Assembly: GCF_014904745.1 (NCBI RefSeq)
Contig: NZ_JACZCS010000044.1
Coordinates: 1 to 64,000, forward strand
Origin: Oricola nitratireducens
GTDB lineage: Bacteria; Pseudomonadota; Alphaproteobacteria; Rhizobiales; Rhizobiaceae
Direction of reading: 5' to 3'
DNA length: 64,000 nt
Positions within the stretch are counted from its first letter, which is position 1. Each line of letters begins with the position of its first letter. A program made the translations under genes and the position numbers. The notes below the pieces were generated by a model. The model worked only from the letters and a program-made list of their open reading frames with translations. It did not search any database and was not told the origin of the DNA. This document shows positions 42,390 to 51,436 of the stretch, piece after piece.

Positions 42390-44471
42390 ATGACCGTCCA
42401 GTTTTCTTCCGTCGACCAGGCCTTGCGCAAAGCCAAAATCCTGACCAGGAAGGGCACCCTCGGCGAGGCGCAGGCAGCCTATCGGTGGGTGCTCGAAAAT
42501 TTCCCGAACAACAAGCGCGCCATCGACGGGCTGGCTGCGCTGCACGTGCCGCAGGCCCGCCCGAAGGCGCAAGCGCTGACGCAGGAAGAGGCGAACGGCC
42601 TTCTGGCGCTGTACAATCAGGGGCAATTCGGCGACGCGCTCACTCAGGCCAACAGGCTGGTCGCCCGGCATCCGAACGTGCCGTCCCTGCATCACCTGCA
42701 GGGCGCGATCCTGGCCGCGCTCGGCGAGACGCAGCAGGCGATCGGGGCCTATCGCCGGGCCGTCGCGCTCAGGCCGGAATTTCCGGAAGCGCTGATGCAT
42801 CTCGGCGACGCGCTGAACGCGACCGGCCAGCCGGGAGAAGCGGTGCCAGTGCTGCAGAACGCCGTGGCGCAGAAGCCGGACTTCACCGAAGCGCACAACG
42901 CGCTCGGCAACGCGCTAACGGCGCTCGGGCGGTTCGAGGACGCGGCGACGCATTACCGCCGCGCGATCCGGATCGACCCCGGCTGCGCAGCCGCGCACAA
43001 CAATCTCGGCACAGCCCTGAACGGGCTCGGCGACGCGCAAGGCGCAGTGGAGAGCTACCGCGCCGCCATCGCAGCAAATCCCGATTTCGCCGGGGCGCAC
43101 AGCAATCTCGGGCTGGCCCTGACCACGCTCGGGCAGGCAACGGAAGGCGAGACAAGCTGCCGGACGGCGGTCGGCCTCGCGCCGGACAACGCGCAGGCGC
43201 ATGTGAACCTCGCGCGTGCGCTCGACGCGCGCGGCGAACACGACGCGGCGATCGAGAGCCTGGAAACCGCCATCGGCCTTGCTCCGAAGCACCTCGGCGC
43301 ACACAACAATTTGCTGGATATCCTCGACCGGCTGAACCGGGTCGATGCGTTCCGCGCGGCGCTGCAACGGGCGCGCGCGGCCGTCGGCGAAGCCGATCCG
43401 CGGATCTTGTACCGGATCGCGCAGCTTGCCGCGCGCGACAAGGATCAGGCGACGGCGCGGCTGTATCTCGAAAAGATACCCGAAGACGGCCATTCGCCGG
43501 CGATGACGGAAGGGCGGCTGACGCTGCTCGGCAAGAGTTGCGACAAGCTCGGCGACGCCGAGGCCGCGTTCCGGGCTTTCGCGGCGGCCAACGATTTCGT
43601 CGCGTCCCAGCCGGCGGCGCGCCAGTGCGATCCCGTCCGCTACCGGCACGACATCGAAGCGCTGACGGCGTCGTTTGCCGCGGTCAGCGAAAAGCCCTGG
43701 CAGGACGAACCGTCGAAAGGCCGGTCGTCACCGGCATTCCTCGTCGGCTTTCCGCGCTCCGGCACGACGCTGCTCGACACGATCCTGCGCAGCCACCCGG
43801 ATATCGCGGTCGTCGAGGAAATGCCGATGGTCGCGCGGATGAAGGGCCTGATCGGCGGCGCCGCCGGCTGCGACCGGCTGGAAGCGATGACGCGTGATGA
43901 AATCCGCACGCTGCGCGAGGCCTATTTCGCGGAACTCGACAAGCATACGGGCGACGGGGAGCGAACCGTCATCGACAAGCTGCCGCTGAACATCATTTCC
44001 GCGGGGCTGATCCACCGCGTCTTCCCGGACGCGAAATTCATCATGGCGCTGCGCCATCCCTGCGACTGCGTGCTGAGCTGCTACATGCAGAGCTTCCGGC
44101 TGAACGACGCGATGGCCAATTTCCTCGACCTGGAATCGAGCGCGACGCTTTACGACCGCGTGATGCGGCTGTGGTCGGCCTATCGCAACGTGCTGCCGCT
44201 GGACGTGCAGGAAGTGCGCTACGAGGAACTGATCGGCGATCTCGAAGCCACGGCGAGGCCGGTGCTGGCGTTCCTCGGCCTCGAATGGAACGACGCGCTG
44301 CTCAATTACCGCGAGACCGCGCTGGCACGCGGCCACATCAACACACCGAGCTACAATCAGGTTACCGAAAAACTCCACCGGCAGGCTGCCGGGCGCTGGG
44401 AAAACTACCGCGCGCAACTCGAACCGGTCTATCCGCTGCTCGACTCCTGGGCCAGGACGTGGGGCTACTGA
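42390..44471 (+). CDS. TPR-repeat protein with C-terminal sulfotransferase domain
   Basis: The protein is 693 residues. Tetratricopeptide repeats fill about 10-400, many with the pattern A-x-x-x-x-x-G-x-A (AHNALGNALTALGRFEDAATHYRRAI is one). A sulfotransferase domain follows: GFPRSGTTLLDTIL near 453 (5'-phosphosulfate loop) and MALRHPCDCVLSCYMQSF (3'-phosphate loop). This fused type is widespread in alphaproteobacteria and resembles tyrosylprotein-sulfotransferase-like proteins; the acceptor is unknown. There is no signal peptide. The start at 42390 matches that of the truncated paralogue downstream; ATGs at 42315-42345 would add an unrelated leader. It is divergent from dnaK. Confidence 0.85.
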   Translation: MTVQFSSVDQALRKAKILTRKGTLGEAQAAYRWVLENFPNNKRAIDGLAALHVPQARPKAQALTQEEANGLLALYNQGQFGDALTQANRLVARHPNVPSLHHLQGAILAALGETQQAIGAYRRAVALRPEFPEALMHLGDALNATGQPGEAVPVLQNAVAQKPDFTEAHNALGNALTALGRFEDAATHYRRAIRIDPGCAAAHNNLGTALNGLGDAQGAVESYRAAIAANPDFAGAHSNLGLALTTLGQATEGETSCRTAVGLAPDNAQAHVNLARALDARGEHDAAIESLETAIGLAPKHLGAHNNLLDILDRLNRVDAFRAALQRARAAVGEADPRILYRIAQLAARDKDQATARLYLEKIPEDGHSPAMTEGRLTLLGKSCDKLGDAEAAFRAFAAANDFVASQPAARQCDPVRYRHDIEALTASFAAVSEKPWQDEPSKGRSSPAFLVGFPRSGTTLLDTILRSHPDIAVVEEMPMVARMKGLIGGAAGCDRLEAMTRDEIRTLREAYFAELDKHTGDGERTVIDKLPLNIISAGLIHRVFPDAKFIMALRHPCDCVLSCYMQSFRLNDAMANFLDLESSATLYDRVMRLWSAYRNVLPLDVQEVRYEELIGDLEATARPVLAFLGLEWNDALLNYRETALARGHINTPSYNQVTEKLHRQAAGRWENYRAQLEPVYPLLDSWARTWGY

Positions 44472-44473
44472 GC

Positions 44474-44713
44474 ATGGCGGCGACGCTCTCGGTGGACCAG
44501 GCGCTGCGCAAGGCGAAGTCGTTTGCCCGAAAGGGCGCGGCCGGCGAGGCGGAAAGGCTTTATCGCTCGGTGCTGGACCGGTTTCCCGACAACAAGCGCA
44601 TGGTGACCACCGCGAGTTCGGCGCAGGTGCGCGAGAAGCTCCATTCCGGCAGATCTAAAGCCTGGCGGAAATACGAGAACCATCTCGGCCCGCTGATCGA
44701 GGGACTGGGATGA
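44474..44713 (+). CDS. truncated copy of the TPR-sulfotransferase N-terminus
   Basis: This 79-residue product begins 2 bases after the stop of the TPR-sulfotransferase. Its first 40 residues (SVDQALRKAKSFARKGAAGE...) align with the N-terminus of the full protein (SVDQALRKAKILTRKGTLGE...), with matching LYRSVL / AYRWVL and FPDNKR / FPNNKR. The remainder diverges and ends with a short basic helix (GRSKAWRKYENHLGP). It may be a relic of a tandem duplication or a real small TPR partner. No ribosome-binding site is obvious, but coupling to the upstream stop is possible. Confidence 0.55.
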   Translation: MAATLSVDQALRKAKSFARKGAAGEAERLYRSVLDRFPDNKRMVTTASSAQVREKLHSGRSKAWRKYENHLGPLIEGLG

Positions 44714-44720
44714 GCCACCT

Positions 44721-45437
44721 TCAGAACAGGATCTGAAGCCGCGCCGTGCCCCAGAGAATGTGCCAGACAAGGTAGTAGACTATGCGGAAGGCAAAGGCGG
44801 TCACGAAGCCATAACGGCGATAGAGTACCAGCAGCACGATGCTGAACAGCGTCAGATGCGCGAGCATGAAGATCTCGAGCGCCACGACCGACCCGGTGCC
44901 GAATATCCCGGACGCCTGAAAGACCGGCTCGACGAGCGCGGCGACCCCGATCGCCACCCACACGATCCGGCCTGACGGCCTGGCGCCGGTCACGAGACGC
45001 GCGGCCAGGAGGACGAGCGAAAGCGGCACGAGGTGAAACGCGGTCTCGGCCACGTAGCCCATCAACGGATAGAACAGGAATGCCTGCGGCGGCGCGACAT
45101 TTATGCCGGGCGGGAATTTCCATGTCAGGTCGGCGATGACCGTCGGGACCGCGAGGACCGGCGCGGCAAGGGCGGCGACGACGAAACCCCGGTGCAGGGT
45201 TCCGGCGCGCAGCGGGTGGAACGCATCCAACGCGCGCAACGCGATGTGCGCGACCGCCGCGACGGCCACGACGATCAGCGTTGCCGTCACCGGCGGGATC
45301 GGGCCGAAAAAATTGGCGAAGGGGACGGCGGGATCGCCGGCCAGCGCCGCTGCCGCGACGACGGCGCAGATCGAAAACACCGCGATGACGACAAGGTCCA
45401 GACGATTGCGCGATGTGGGTTCCAACGAGGCGCTCAT
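44721..45437 (-). CDS. integral membrane protein of unknown function
   Basis: The protein is 238 residues with seven or so hydrophobic helices. Notable polar positions inside the membrane part are GYVAETAFHLVPL and YYLVWHILWGTARL, where Glu and His residues recur. The arrangement is reminiscent of CPBP/Abi proteases, but the diagnostic EExxxR and HxxxN/B motifs are not present, so I do not assign the family. It lies between the truncated TPR gene (convergent) and the penicillin-binding protein gene. Confidence 0.65.
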   Translation of the reverse strand: MSASLEPTSRNRLDLVVIAVFSICAVVAAAALAGDPAVPFANFFGPIPPVTATLIVVAVAAVAHIALRALDAFHPLRAGTLHRGFVVAALAAPVLAVPTVIADLTWKFPPGINVAPPQAFLFYPLMGYVAETAFHLVPLSLVLLAARLVTGARPSGRIVWVAIGVAALVEPVFQASGIFGTGSVVALEIFMLAHLTLFSIVLLVLYRRYGFVTAFAFRIVYYLVWHILWGTARLQILF

Positions 45438-45485
45438 GCGCGAAGGGTAAGCGAAGTGCGGTGGCGCGCCAACGCGTCCATGGCT

Positions 45486-47759
45486 TTACCGCCCCAGCAG
45501 GATTTCCAGCACCGTCTTGCCGCCGCCGCCCGAATCCTGGCCGACACCGACCTTCGGGCGCGGGACGCCGGTCGAGGATGTCGTGGTGCCGTCTGGCTTG
45601 GGCGGGAAGAGATTGCGCGAGACAGCCGTGCCGTTTGCCGCCCTGCCCTGGTTGCCGCCAGCGACGGCCTCCGCAGGACGCGTTACGGGGATGTTCCTCG
45701 GACGGGCAACCGGGGTCGCGACCCTGCCGGTGGTGCCGGGCAACGGCGCGACGGGCACGCCCTCATGCGCCTTTTCCATGAAGGCCTTCCAGGCCCGTGC
45801 GGGCAACGAGCCGCCGGTGACATGATTGGTCGGCGAACCGTCGTCGTTGCCGAACCAGACGCCGGTGGTGAGATTGGCGGTGTAGCCGATGAACCATGCG
45901 TCGCGCGATCTCTGGCTGGTGCCGGTCTTGCCGGCGGCCGGACGATCGATCATGGCGGCGCGGGCGGTCCCGTCGGTCAGGGTCTTTTCCATCATCCGGT
46001 TCATCTCGCCGGCGATCTGCGGCGAGATCGCGCGGCTCATATTGTCGGCGGTCTGCTCGTAGAGGACCTTGCCCTTGAGCGTCGTCACGCGCTTGATGAT
46101 GTAAGGCCTGGCCCGGTAGCCGCCATTGGCGAAGGGCACATAGGCCGAGGTCAACTCCATCAGCGTGACCTCGGAGGTGCCGAGTGCCAGCGAGGCGTTG
46201 GGCTCGAGATCGGAGACGATGCCCATGCGGTGCGCGGTCTCGACGACGTTCTTCGCGCCCGTCTCCATGATGAGCTGCGCGGCAACCGAGTTCAGCGATT
46301 TCGACAGCGCCGTCTCCAGCGTCACCGGGCCGTAATACTTGCCGCCGTAATTGTCCGGCGTCCACTTGCCGATCTTGACCGGCGCGTCGTTGCGCACCGA
46401 ATCCGGCGTGCGGCCCTGCTCCAGCGCCGTCACATAGACGAAGGGTTTGAAGGCGGAACCGGGCTGGCGTTTGGCCTCGGTGGATCGGTCGAATTGCGAG
46501 TTGGCGTAGTCGTAGCCACCGACCATGGCGCGCACGGCGCCGGTGTTGTCGATGGAGACGAGCGCGCCCTGGCCGACATGGCGCTTCTCGCCTTCCTTGG
46601 CGATCAGGTCGTGGATGGCGTTTTCGGCGAATTTCTGCAGCACGAGATCGACCGTGGTATCGACGATGACGTCCTGGCGGACCTCGCCGATCAGCGAGGG
46701 CAGTTCCTCCATCACGGCGTCGGCGACATAATGTTGCGACCCGGTCCAGAAGGCAGCTGCGCGCTTGGCCGGATGCGAGATCGCGGCGGTCATCTCGCTG
46801 TCGGAAACGAGGCCCTGCTCGCGCATCGCGGCGAGGACGACCTGGGCGCGCTCCTCGGCCAGTTTCGGATTGCGCGCCGGCGACAGGCGCGACGGCGCCT
46901 TGAGGAGACCGGCGAGAAGCGCCGCCTCGGGCAGCGTCACGTCGCGCGCGCTCTTGTTGAAATAGCGCCGGGAAGCCGCTTCGACACCATAGGCGCCGGA
47001 GCCGAAATAGACCCGGTTGAGATACATCTCGAGGATCTGATCCTTGGTGTATTCGTGCTCCAGCCAGAGCGCGAGCAGCACCTCCTGGACCTTGCGGCCG
47101 ATGGTGCGGTCGGCGGTCAGGAACAGGTTCTTGGCCAATTGCTGGGTTAGCGTCGAGCCGCCCTGGACGAGGTGGCCCGCCATGACGTTGGTGACCATGG
47201 CGCGGGCAAGACCAATCGGATCGACGCCGAAATGCGAATAGAAGCGGCGGTCCTCAATGGCGATGACGGCCTCGGGGATATAAGGCGACATCTGGTGAAT
47301 GCCGAGCGCCTCACCGCCGGTGGCGCCGCGATTGGCGATCAGCGAGCCGTCGACGGCAACGATCTTGACGTTGGGCGGCCGGTCGGGGATCGCCCAGGTC
47401 GTCGCCGACGGCAACTGCGCGCCGTACCAGACGACGATGCCGGCGACGGCGATGCCGCCCCAGATGCCGAAAATGAATGTCCAGTAGACGAGGCCGCCGA
47501 AAAGGCCCGCCAGACCGCGGCCGCCACCGCGACCGCGCCGCGCCTTCCTGCGGGACGTGGCCGGTTTGTGGCGCTCGCCCTTGGCCGATTTCCTTGCCGT
47601 TCCTTTGGCCGTTCCTTTGGCCGCGCCCTTGGCTGCGCGCTTGCGCGGTGGCGCGGCGCGATCATCGTCGGTGACCGACAGCCCGCCCGAACGGCGCGAA
47701 CGCGGCGCGTCGTCGAAACGCGGTTCGACGCGGGTTTTTGGGCGTTTTCGGCTGGCCAT
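45486..47759 (-). CDS. class A penicillin-binding protein (PBP1A/mrcA type)
   Basis: The protein is 757 residues. A long basic cytoplasmic tail with AKG repeats (about 40-70) precedes one transmembrane helix (about 90-112). The glycosyltransferase-51 domain has EDRRFYSHFGVD, with the catalytic Glu, and GGSTLTQQLAKNLFL. The transpeptidase domain has SAFK (active-site Ser in RQPGSAFKPF), SLN (SxN) and KTGT. It polymerises and cross-links peptidoglycan. A Pro/Thr-rich C-terminal tail ends the protein. The ATG at 47759 is preferred to a TTG at 47798. Confidence 0.93.
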   Translation of the reverse strand: MASRKRPKTRVEPRFDDAPRSRRSGGLSVTDDDRAAPPRKRAAKGAAKGTAKGTARKSAKGERHKPATSRRKARRGRGGGRGLAGLFGGLVYWTFIFGIWGGIAVAGIVVWYGAQLPSATTWAIPDRPPNVKIVAVDGSLIANRGATGGEALGIHQMSPYIPEAVIAIEDRRFYSHFGVDPIGLARAMVTNVMAGHLVQGGSTLTQQLAKNLFLTADRTIGRKVQEVLLALWLEHEYTKDQILEMYLNRVYFGSGAYGVEAASRRYFNKSARDVTLPEAALLAGLLKAPSRLSPARNPKLAEERAQVVLAAMREQGLVSDSEMTAAISHPAKRAAAFWTGSQHYVADAVMEELPSLIGEVRQDVIVDTTVDLVLQKFAENAIHDLIAKEGEKRHVGQGALVSIDNTGAVRAMVGGYDYANSQFDRSTEAKRQPGSAFKPFVYVTALEQGRTPDSVRNDAPVKIGKWTPDNYGGKYYGPVTLETALSKSLNSVAAQLIMETGAKNVVETAHRMGIVSDLEPNASLALGTSEVTLMELTSAYVPFANGGYRARPYIIKRVTTLKGKVLYEQTADNMSRAISPQIAGEMNRMMEKTLTDGTARAAMIDRPAAGKTGTSQRSRDAWFIGYTANLTTGVWFGNDDGSPTNHVTGGSLPARAWKAFMEKAHEGVPVAPLPGTTGRVATPVARPRNIPVTRPAEAVAGGNQGRAANGTAVSRNLFPPKPDGTTTSSTGVPRPKVGVGQDSGGGGKTVLEILLGR

Positions 47760-47943
47760 GGGCGATTTCGGTCCGTTACTCGTGCCGTCAGACGGCAACT
47801 GGACTGTAAATGCGGCGATTTAAGGCGCCGTAAACAACCGGTGAACGAAAACGGTCAAATTGCGACCTGAAGGCGGACCCGCCGCCGCCGTGACAGCGCA
47901 TGCCATGAAAGATGCCCGGATAAGTTGAATTTCGGCGCGAAGC

Positions 47944-47957
47944 TTGATCGATATCAA
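47944..47957. promoter_or_regulatory. FNR/FixK binding site
   Basis: TTGAT-N4-ATCAA is an exact FNR/FnrN/FixK palindrome (10 of 10 fixed bases). It is centred about 75 bases before the ATG of the ferric-reductase-like gene. A centre at -41.5 would place transcription start near 47992, a normal arrangement for activation under low oxygen. Roughly 0.06 exact matches are expected by chance in 64 kb. Confidence 0.75.
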
Positions 47958-48025
47958 TGAAGTCCGGAAGACCGGCCGGATAGCTGAGAAACTGAGGGGT
48001 AACGGGTAAATCCGAAGGAATTCAC

Positions 48026-49381
48026 ATGCAAAATATCCGCCGAACCCTGATCGGCCTCCTCGCGCTGCTCACAATCCTCTGGCTCATTGCAGAACCTTCC
48101 ATCTTTCAGCCGGCGAACTTCTTCGCGCTGCGCGCGATGATGATGCAGTACAGCGGCATCATCGCGATGGGCGCCATGAGCGTGGCGATGATCCTGGCGC
48201 TGCGCCCGCGCTGGCCGGAACGCTGGTTCGGCGGCCTCGACAAGATGTACCGCCTGCACAAATGGCTGGGCATCACCGGGCTGATCGTGGCCGTGATCCA
48301 CTGGCTGTGGAGCCAGGGCGCCAAGTGGGGGGTGGGCTTCGGCTGGATCGCGCGTCCGACACGCGGGGCGCGCCCGGCAATCGAAAATCCGGTCGAGGCC
48401 TTCTTCGCGACCCAACGGGGAACGGCGGAAGGCCTCGGGGAATGGGCCTTCTATGCGGCGGTCATCCTGATCGCCCTCGCGCTGATCAAGTATTTTCCCT
48501 ACCACTATTTCTACAAGACGCACCGCCTACTGGCCGTCGCGTATCTGGTGCTTGCATATCACAGCGTGGTCCTGACGAGCTTCGACTACTGGACATCGCC
48601 GATCGGCGCGGTCATGGCCGTGCTGCTCGCTTACGGAACATGGGCCGCCGTCGTGGTGCTGATCCGGCGGGTGGGCGTCACCCGGCAGGTTCGCGGCACG
48701 ATCGCCTCGACCCAGTATTATCCGGGCGTGAAAGTCCTTGAGACCGAGATCGAGGTCCCGCATGGCTGGCCGGGCCACAAACCGGGCCAGTTCGCCTTCG
48801 CGACGTCGGATCTCTCGGAAGGAGCGCATCCCTACACGATCGCGTCCGGCTGGAACGACAAGGATCCGCGCATCACCTTCATCACCAAGGAATTGGGCGA
48901 TCACACCAGCCGCCTGCGCGAGAAGCTTCACGCGGGGCAGGCCATGAAGATCGAAGGACCTTACGGCTGCTTCACCTTCGATGACGACCGTCCGCACCAG
49001 ATCTGGATCGGCGGCGGAATCGGCATCACGCCGTTCGTCGCCCACATGAAACACATCGCGCTGCAGAGCGGCGCCGGAAAGCCCGGCTCGAACGCGAAGA
49101 CGGCCGATCTGTTTCACACCACGATGGATGTCGACGAGGAAGCGCTCCGCAAACTGGCGGCCGACGCATCGGAGGCAAAGGTGCGGCTTCACGTTCTCAT
49201 CGACGAGCGCGACGGACGTCTGACCGGCGACCGCATCCGCGCCAAAGTGCCGAACTGGCGCGAAGCCAGCATCTGGTTCTGCGGCCCGTCCGGTTTCGGC
49301 GAAGCGCTGCGCAAGGATTTCGAGGCACAGGGGTTCGACGTTGCGAAGCACTTCCACCAGGAACTGTTCGCCATGCGCTGA
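48026..49381 (+). CDS. ferric-reductase-like transmembrane flavoprotein
   Basis: The protein is 451 residues. The N-terminal six-helix heme domain (about 5-215) has paired His for two hemes: HKWLG and VIHWLW, KTHRLL and LAYHS. A ferredoxin-NADP reductase-like part follows: FAD-binding region with HPYTIAS (variant of RxYS), EGPYGCF, the NAD(P)-binding GGGIGITPFVA and a C-terminal CGPSGFG. It moves electrons from NAD(P)H across the membrane to a periplasmic acceptor such as ferric iron, quinone or oxygen. The FNR box upstream suggests induction at low oxygen. It has GAAGGA about 8 bases before ATG. The acceptor is unknown. Confidence 0.85.
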   Translation: MQNIRRTLIGLLALLTILWLIAEPSIFQPANFFALRAMMMQYSGIIAMGAMSVAMILALRPRWPERWFGGLDKMYRLHKWLGITGLIVAVIHWLWSQGAKWGVGFGWIARPTRGARPAIENPVEAFFATQRGTAEGLGEWAFYAAVILIALALIKYFPYHYFYKTHRLLAVAYLVLAYHSVVLTSFDYWTSPIGAVMAVLLAYGTWAAVVVLIRRVGVTRQVRGTIASTQYYPGVKVLETEIEVPHGWPGHKPGQFAFATSDLSEGAHPYTIASGWNDKDPRITFITKELGDHTSRLREKLHAGQAMKIEGPYGCFTFDDDRPHQIWIGGGIGITPFVAHMKHIALQSGAGKPGSNAKTADLFHTTMDVDEEALRKLAADASEAKVRLHVLIDERDGRLTGDRIRAKVPNWREASIWFCGPSGFGEALRKDFEAQGFDVAKHFHQELFAMR

Positions 49382-49446
49382 ACAGCGCCGCGGCCGCACA
49401 GACCCGGGCGGCCGGGATCAATCGACCGCGAGGATCATGTTGCCGA

Positions 49447-49468
49447 CGACGGGATAAATTTCCCGTCG
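49447..49468. terminator. hairpin between convergent genes
   Basis: A perfect 8-bp stem (CGACGGGA / TCCCGTCG) with a 6-base AT loop lies between the flavoprotein stop (49381) and the stop of the dehydrogenase gene (49528). Neither strand has a long T-run. Confidence 0.55.
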
Positions 49469-49527
49469 CCAGCGCTTGCCGGTTCGCAGGCGGCCCCTGC
49501 ATCTCGAATGCTGCGACGTAGCGGCCA

Positions 49528-50463
49528 TCAGGCCTTTCTTTCGGAGTCGTGCGTTACCTCCCATGGCGCCACCCAATCGCCGGCGACACGCAATTCGACC
49601 CCTGCATCGTCCTCGATCAGGCGGCAGACCGACATCTCACCCGCGTCAACGCCGTAACGCTCGCCGGATTCCGTGAAACGGGCATGGCAGGCATCAGTCA
49701 ATTCCGACCGCGTGCCGGTCTGGTTCATCAACTCCTCGATCAGACCGAGATCCTTCAGGCACAGCTTGAGCGGGAAGGAAGGATCGTAGTGTCCGGCAAA
49801 GATCGACGGGACATCGTGCTGCATCACGAAACTGTCGGCGGCGCCGCCCTTCATGACCTGCCACCAGACCTCCGGCTCCAGGCCGGCCTTCTTCGCACAG
49901 ACCATGGCCTCGCCGATCGCCGCGGCATGGATTTTCCAGAGCTGGTTATTGACCAGCTTGGCGACATACCCATTACCGTATTTGCCGACCTTGCGCAGTT
50001 CGCCCATCGCCTCGATGACCGGCCGCGCCTGCTCGACATGGGCATCCTCGCCGCCGACGAACATCGGCATGTCGCCACGGATGGCCGCATCGACCGAGCC
50101 CGTCACCGGTGCGTCCACCGGCCTGCCGCCCCGGGCGACGAAATCCTTTATCATTTCGCGCATGAAGGACGGTGACGAGGTCGTCAGGTCGATCCAGAGC
50201 TTGTCGCCGCAATCGCCATGGATCAGACCGTTTTCACCCTTCAACACCTGTTCGAGGTGCGGCGGGCCGAAGACCATCGAGACGACGCAATCGACCCGGT
50301 CGATCATTTCGCGGGGGCTGTCGACCCAAATGGCGCCCATCTCTTCCAGAGGCGCGCCCGCCTCGCGGCGAAGGTCATGGACGCAGAGATCGAATCCCGC
50401 GCGGCGAATATTGCGGGCAGCATTGCCGCCCATGGTGCCGAGGCCGATAAATCCGACTTTCAT
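49528..50463 (-). CDS. 3-hydroxyisobutyrate-dehydrogenase-family NAD(P)-dependent oxidoreductase
   Basis: This 311-residue protein begins MKVGFIGLGTMGGNAARN, the Rossmann NAD(P) signature of beta-hydroxyacid dehydrogenases. DAPVTGSVDAA is the substrate loop, and the catalytic Lys lies in AKLVNNQLWK. Substrates in this family include 3-hydroxyisobutyrate, tartronate semialdehyde and related acids. AAGGGAG precedes the ATG at 50463. It is divergent from a LysR regulator 101 bases away, which likely controls it in response to the enzyme's substrate. Confidence 0.88.
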   Translation of the reverse strand: MKVGFIGLGTMGGNAARNIRRAGFDLCVHDLRREAGAPLEEMGAIWVDSPREMIDRVDCVVSMVFGPPHLEQVLKGENGLIHGDCGDKLWIDLTTSSPSFMREMIKDFVARGGRPVDAPVTGSVDAAIRGDMPMFVGGEDAHVEQARPVIEAMGELRKVGKYGNGYVAKLVNNQLWKIHAAAIGEAMVCAKKAGLEPEVWWQVMKGGAADSFVMQHDVPSIFAGHYDPSFPLKLCLKDLGLIEELMNQTGTRSELTDACHARFTESGERYGVDAGEMSVCRLIEDDAGVELRVAGDWVAPWEVTHDSERKA

Positions 50464-50564
50464 ACGCCGCTCCCTTCGCCAATCGGGGCACAGGATAAAC
50501 GACAGGCCAGACATTGCTAAAACGAGATTGATCAATATGAATTATTAAAGATATCTATGCTGCC
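50464..50564. promoter_or_regulatory. divergent promoter region, dehydrogenase/LysR
   Basis: This 101-base region holds an AT-rich segment (50525-50560) and the palindrome ATTGATCAAT (50527-50536), a plausible LysR-type binding site. No Shine-Dalgarno is visible before the LysR ATG at 50565. Confidence 0.4.
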
Positions 50565-51413
50565 ATGATCGATGTCGACACCAAGCTGCTGCGCTCCTTC
50601 CTCGCCGTATCCGGCGAAGGCAGTTTCTCGAAAGCCGCGGACTGGCTGGGCTGTTCCCAGGCCACAATGTCGCTGCGCATCAAAATGCTGGAGAGGCAGG
50701 TCGGGGCGGTGCTGTTCGAGCGCGGCTATCACCGGGTGACGCTGACACAAGTCGGCCGGGACCTTCTCCCGCAGGCGCGCGCGATCATCGACCTGCACGA
50801 CCGCATGATCGACCAGCTACGGCACCAGAAAGTGGCGGGAAGCGTGCGGCTCGGGATCGCGGAAGACTACGCGGTGCCGATGCTTCCGCAACTGCTCACT
50901 CGCCTGCGCAAGACATACGAGGCAATCGAGCTGAACATCGTCTGCGAATTGAGCGCCCGGCTTCGCCAGCGCATCGACGCGCGCAGCCTCGACATCGCGA
51001 TCGTCACGACGGAAGAGCCAGTGCCGGGCGCCACGATCCTCGCCGAGCCGAAGCTGCAATGGGTCGCGGCCCCCGACTTCGTCCTGCCCGAGAGGCAGGA
51101 CCTGCCGATCGCCTTCTATCCGGAGGGCTGCGCATTCCGGAAGGCGGCGACTGCCACGCTGGCCAAGAATGGCGTGCGCTACAGAGAGGCACTCAGCAGC
51201 GTCAGTGGACAGGTGATCCAGAGCGCCGTCGTTTCAGGCCTGAGTGTTACCATCATGGCCGATGGCACGATCCCGCCGGGCTTGCGCGTCCTGACAGCCG
51301 GGCTGCCGCCGCTTCCGAAGACCTGTATCCAGATTCTGCGGCGTGCCGGCGCCATCCCGGAAGCCGTGAAGCTCGTTTCGATGCAGATCGCCCGCCTCTA
51401 CGGCCACCAATAG
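50565..51413 (+). CDS. LysR-family transcriptional regulator
   Basis: The protein is 282 residues. The N-terminal winged helix (about 4-62: LLRSFLAVSGEGSFSKAADWLGCSQATMSLRIKMLE) is the LysR type, followed by the substrate-binding domain (about 88-275). The first part of the sensor domain has VRLGIAEDYAVPMLPQLLTRL. It most likely controls the divergent dehydrogenase gene. The inducer is unknown. The gene converges on the dipeptidase gene with 23 bases between the stops. Confidence 0.88.
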   Translation: MIDVDTKLLRSFLAVSGEGSFSKAADWLGCSQATMSLRIKMLERQVGAVLFERGYHRVTLTQVGRDLLPQARAIIDLHDRMIDQLRHQKVAGSVRLGIAEDYAVPMLPQLLTRLRKTYEAIELNIVCELSARLRQRIDARSLDIAIVTTEEPVPGATILAEPKLQWVAAPDFVLPERQDLPIAFYPEGCAFRKAATATLAKNGVRYREALSSVSGQVIQSAVVSGLSVTIMADGTIPPGLRVLTAGLPPLPKTCIQILRRAGAIPEAVKLVSMQIARLYGHQ

Positions 51414-51436
51414 GCACAAGACAGGCGCTGGCCCGG

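Noticed and set aside
45033-47150. 705-codon plus-strand open frame opposite the penicillin-binding protein
   Set aside because: Antisense to an intact class A penicillin-binding protein; no motif of its own.
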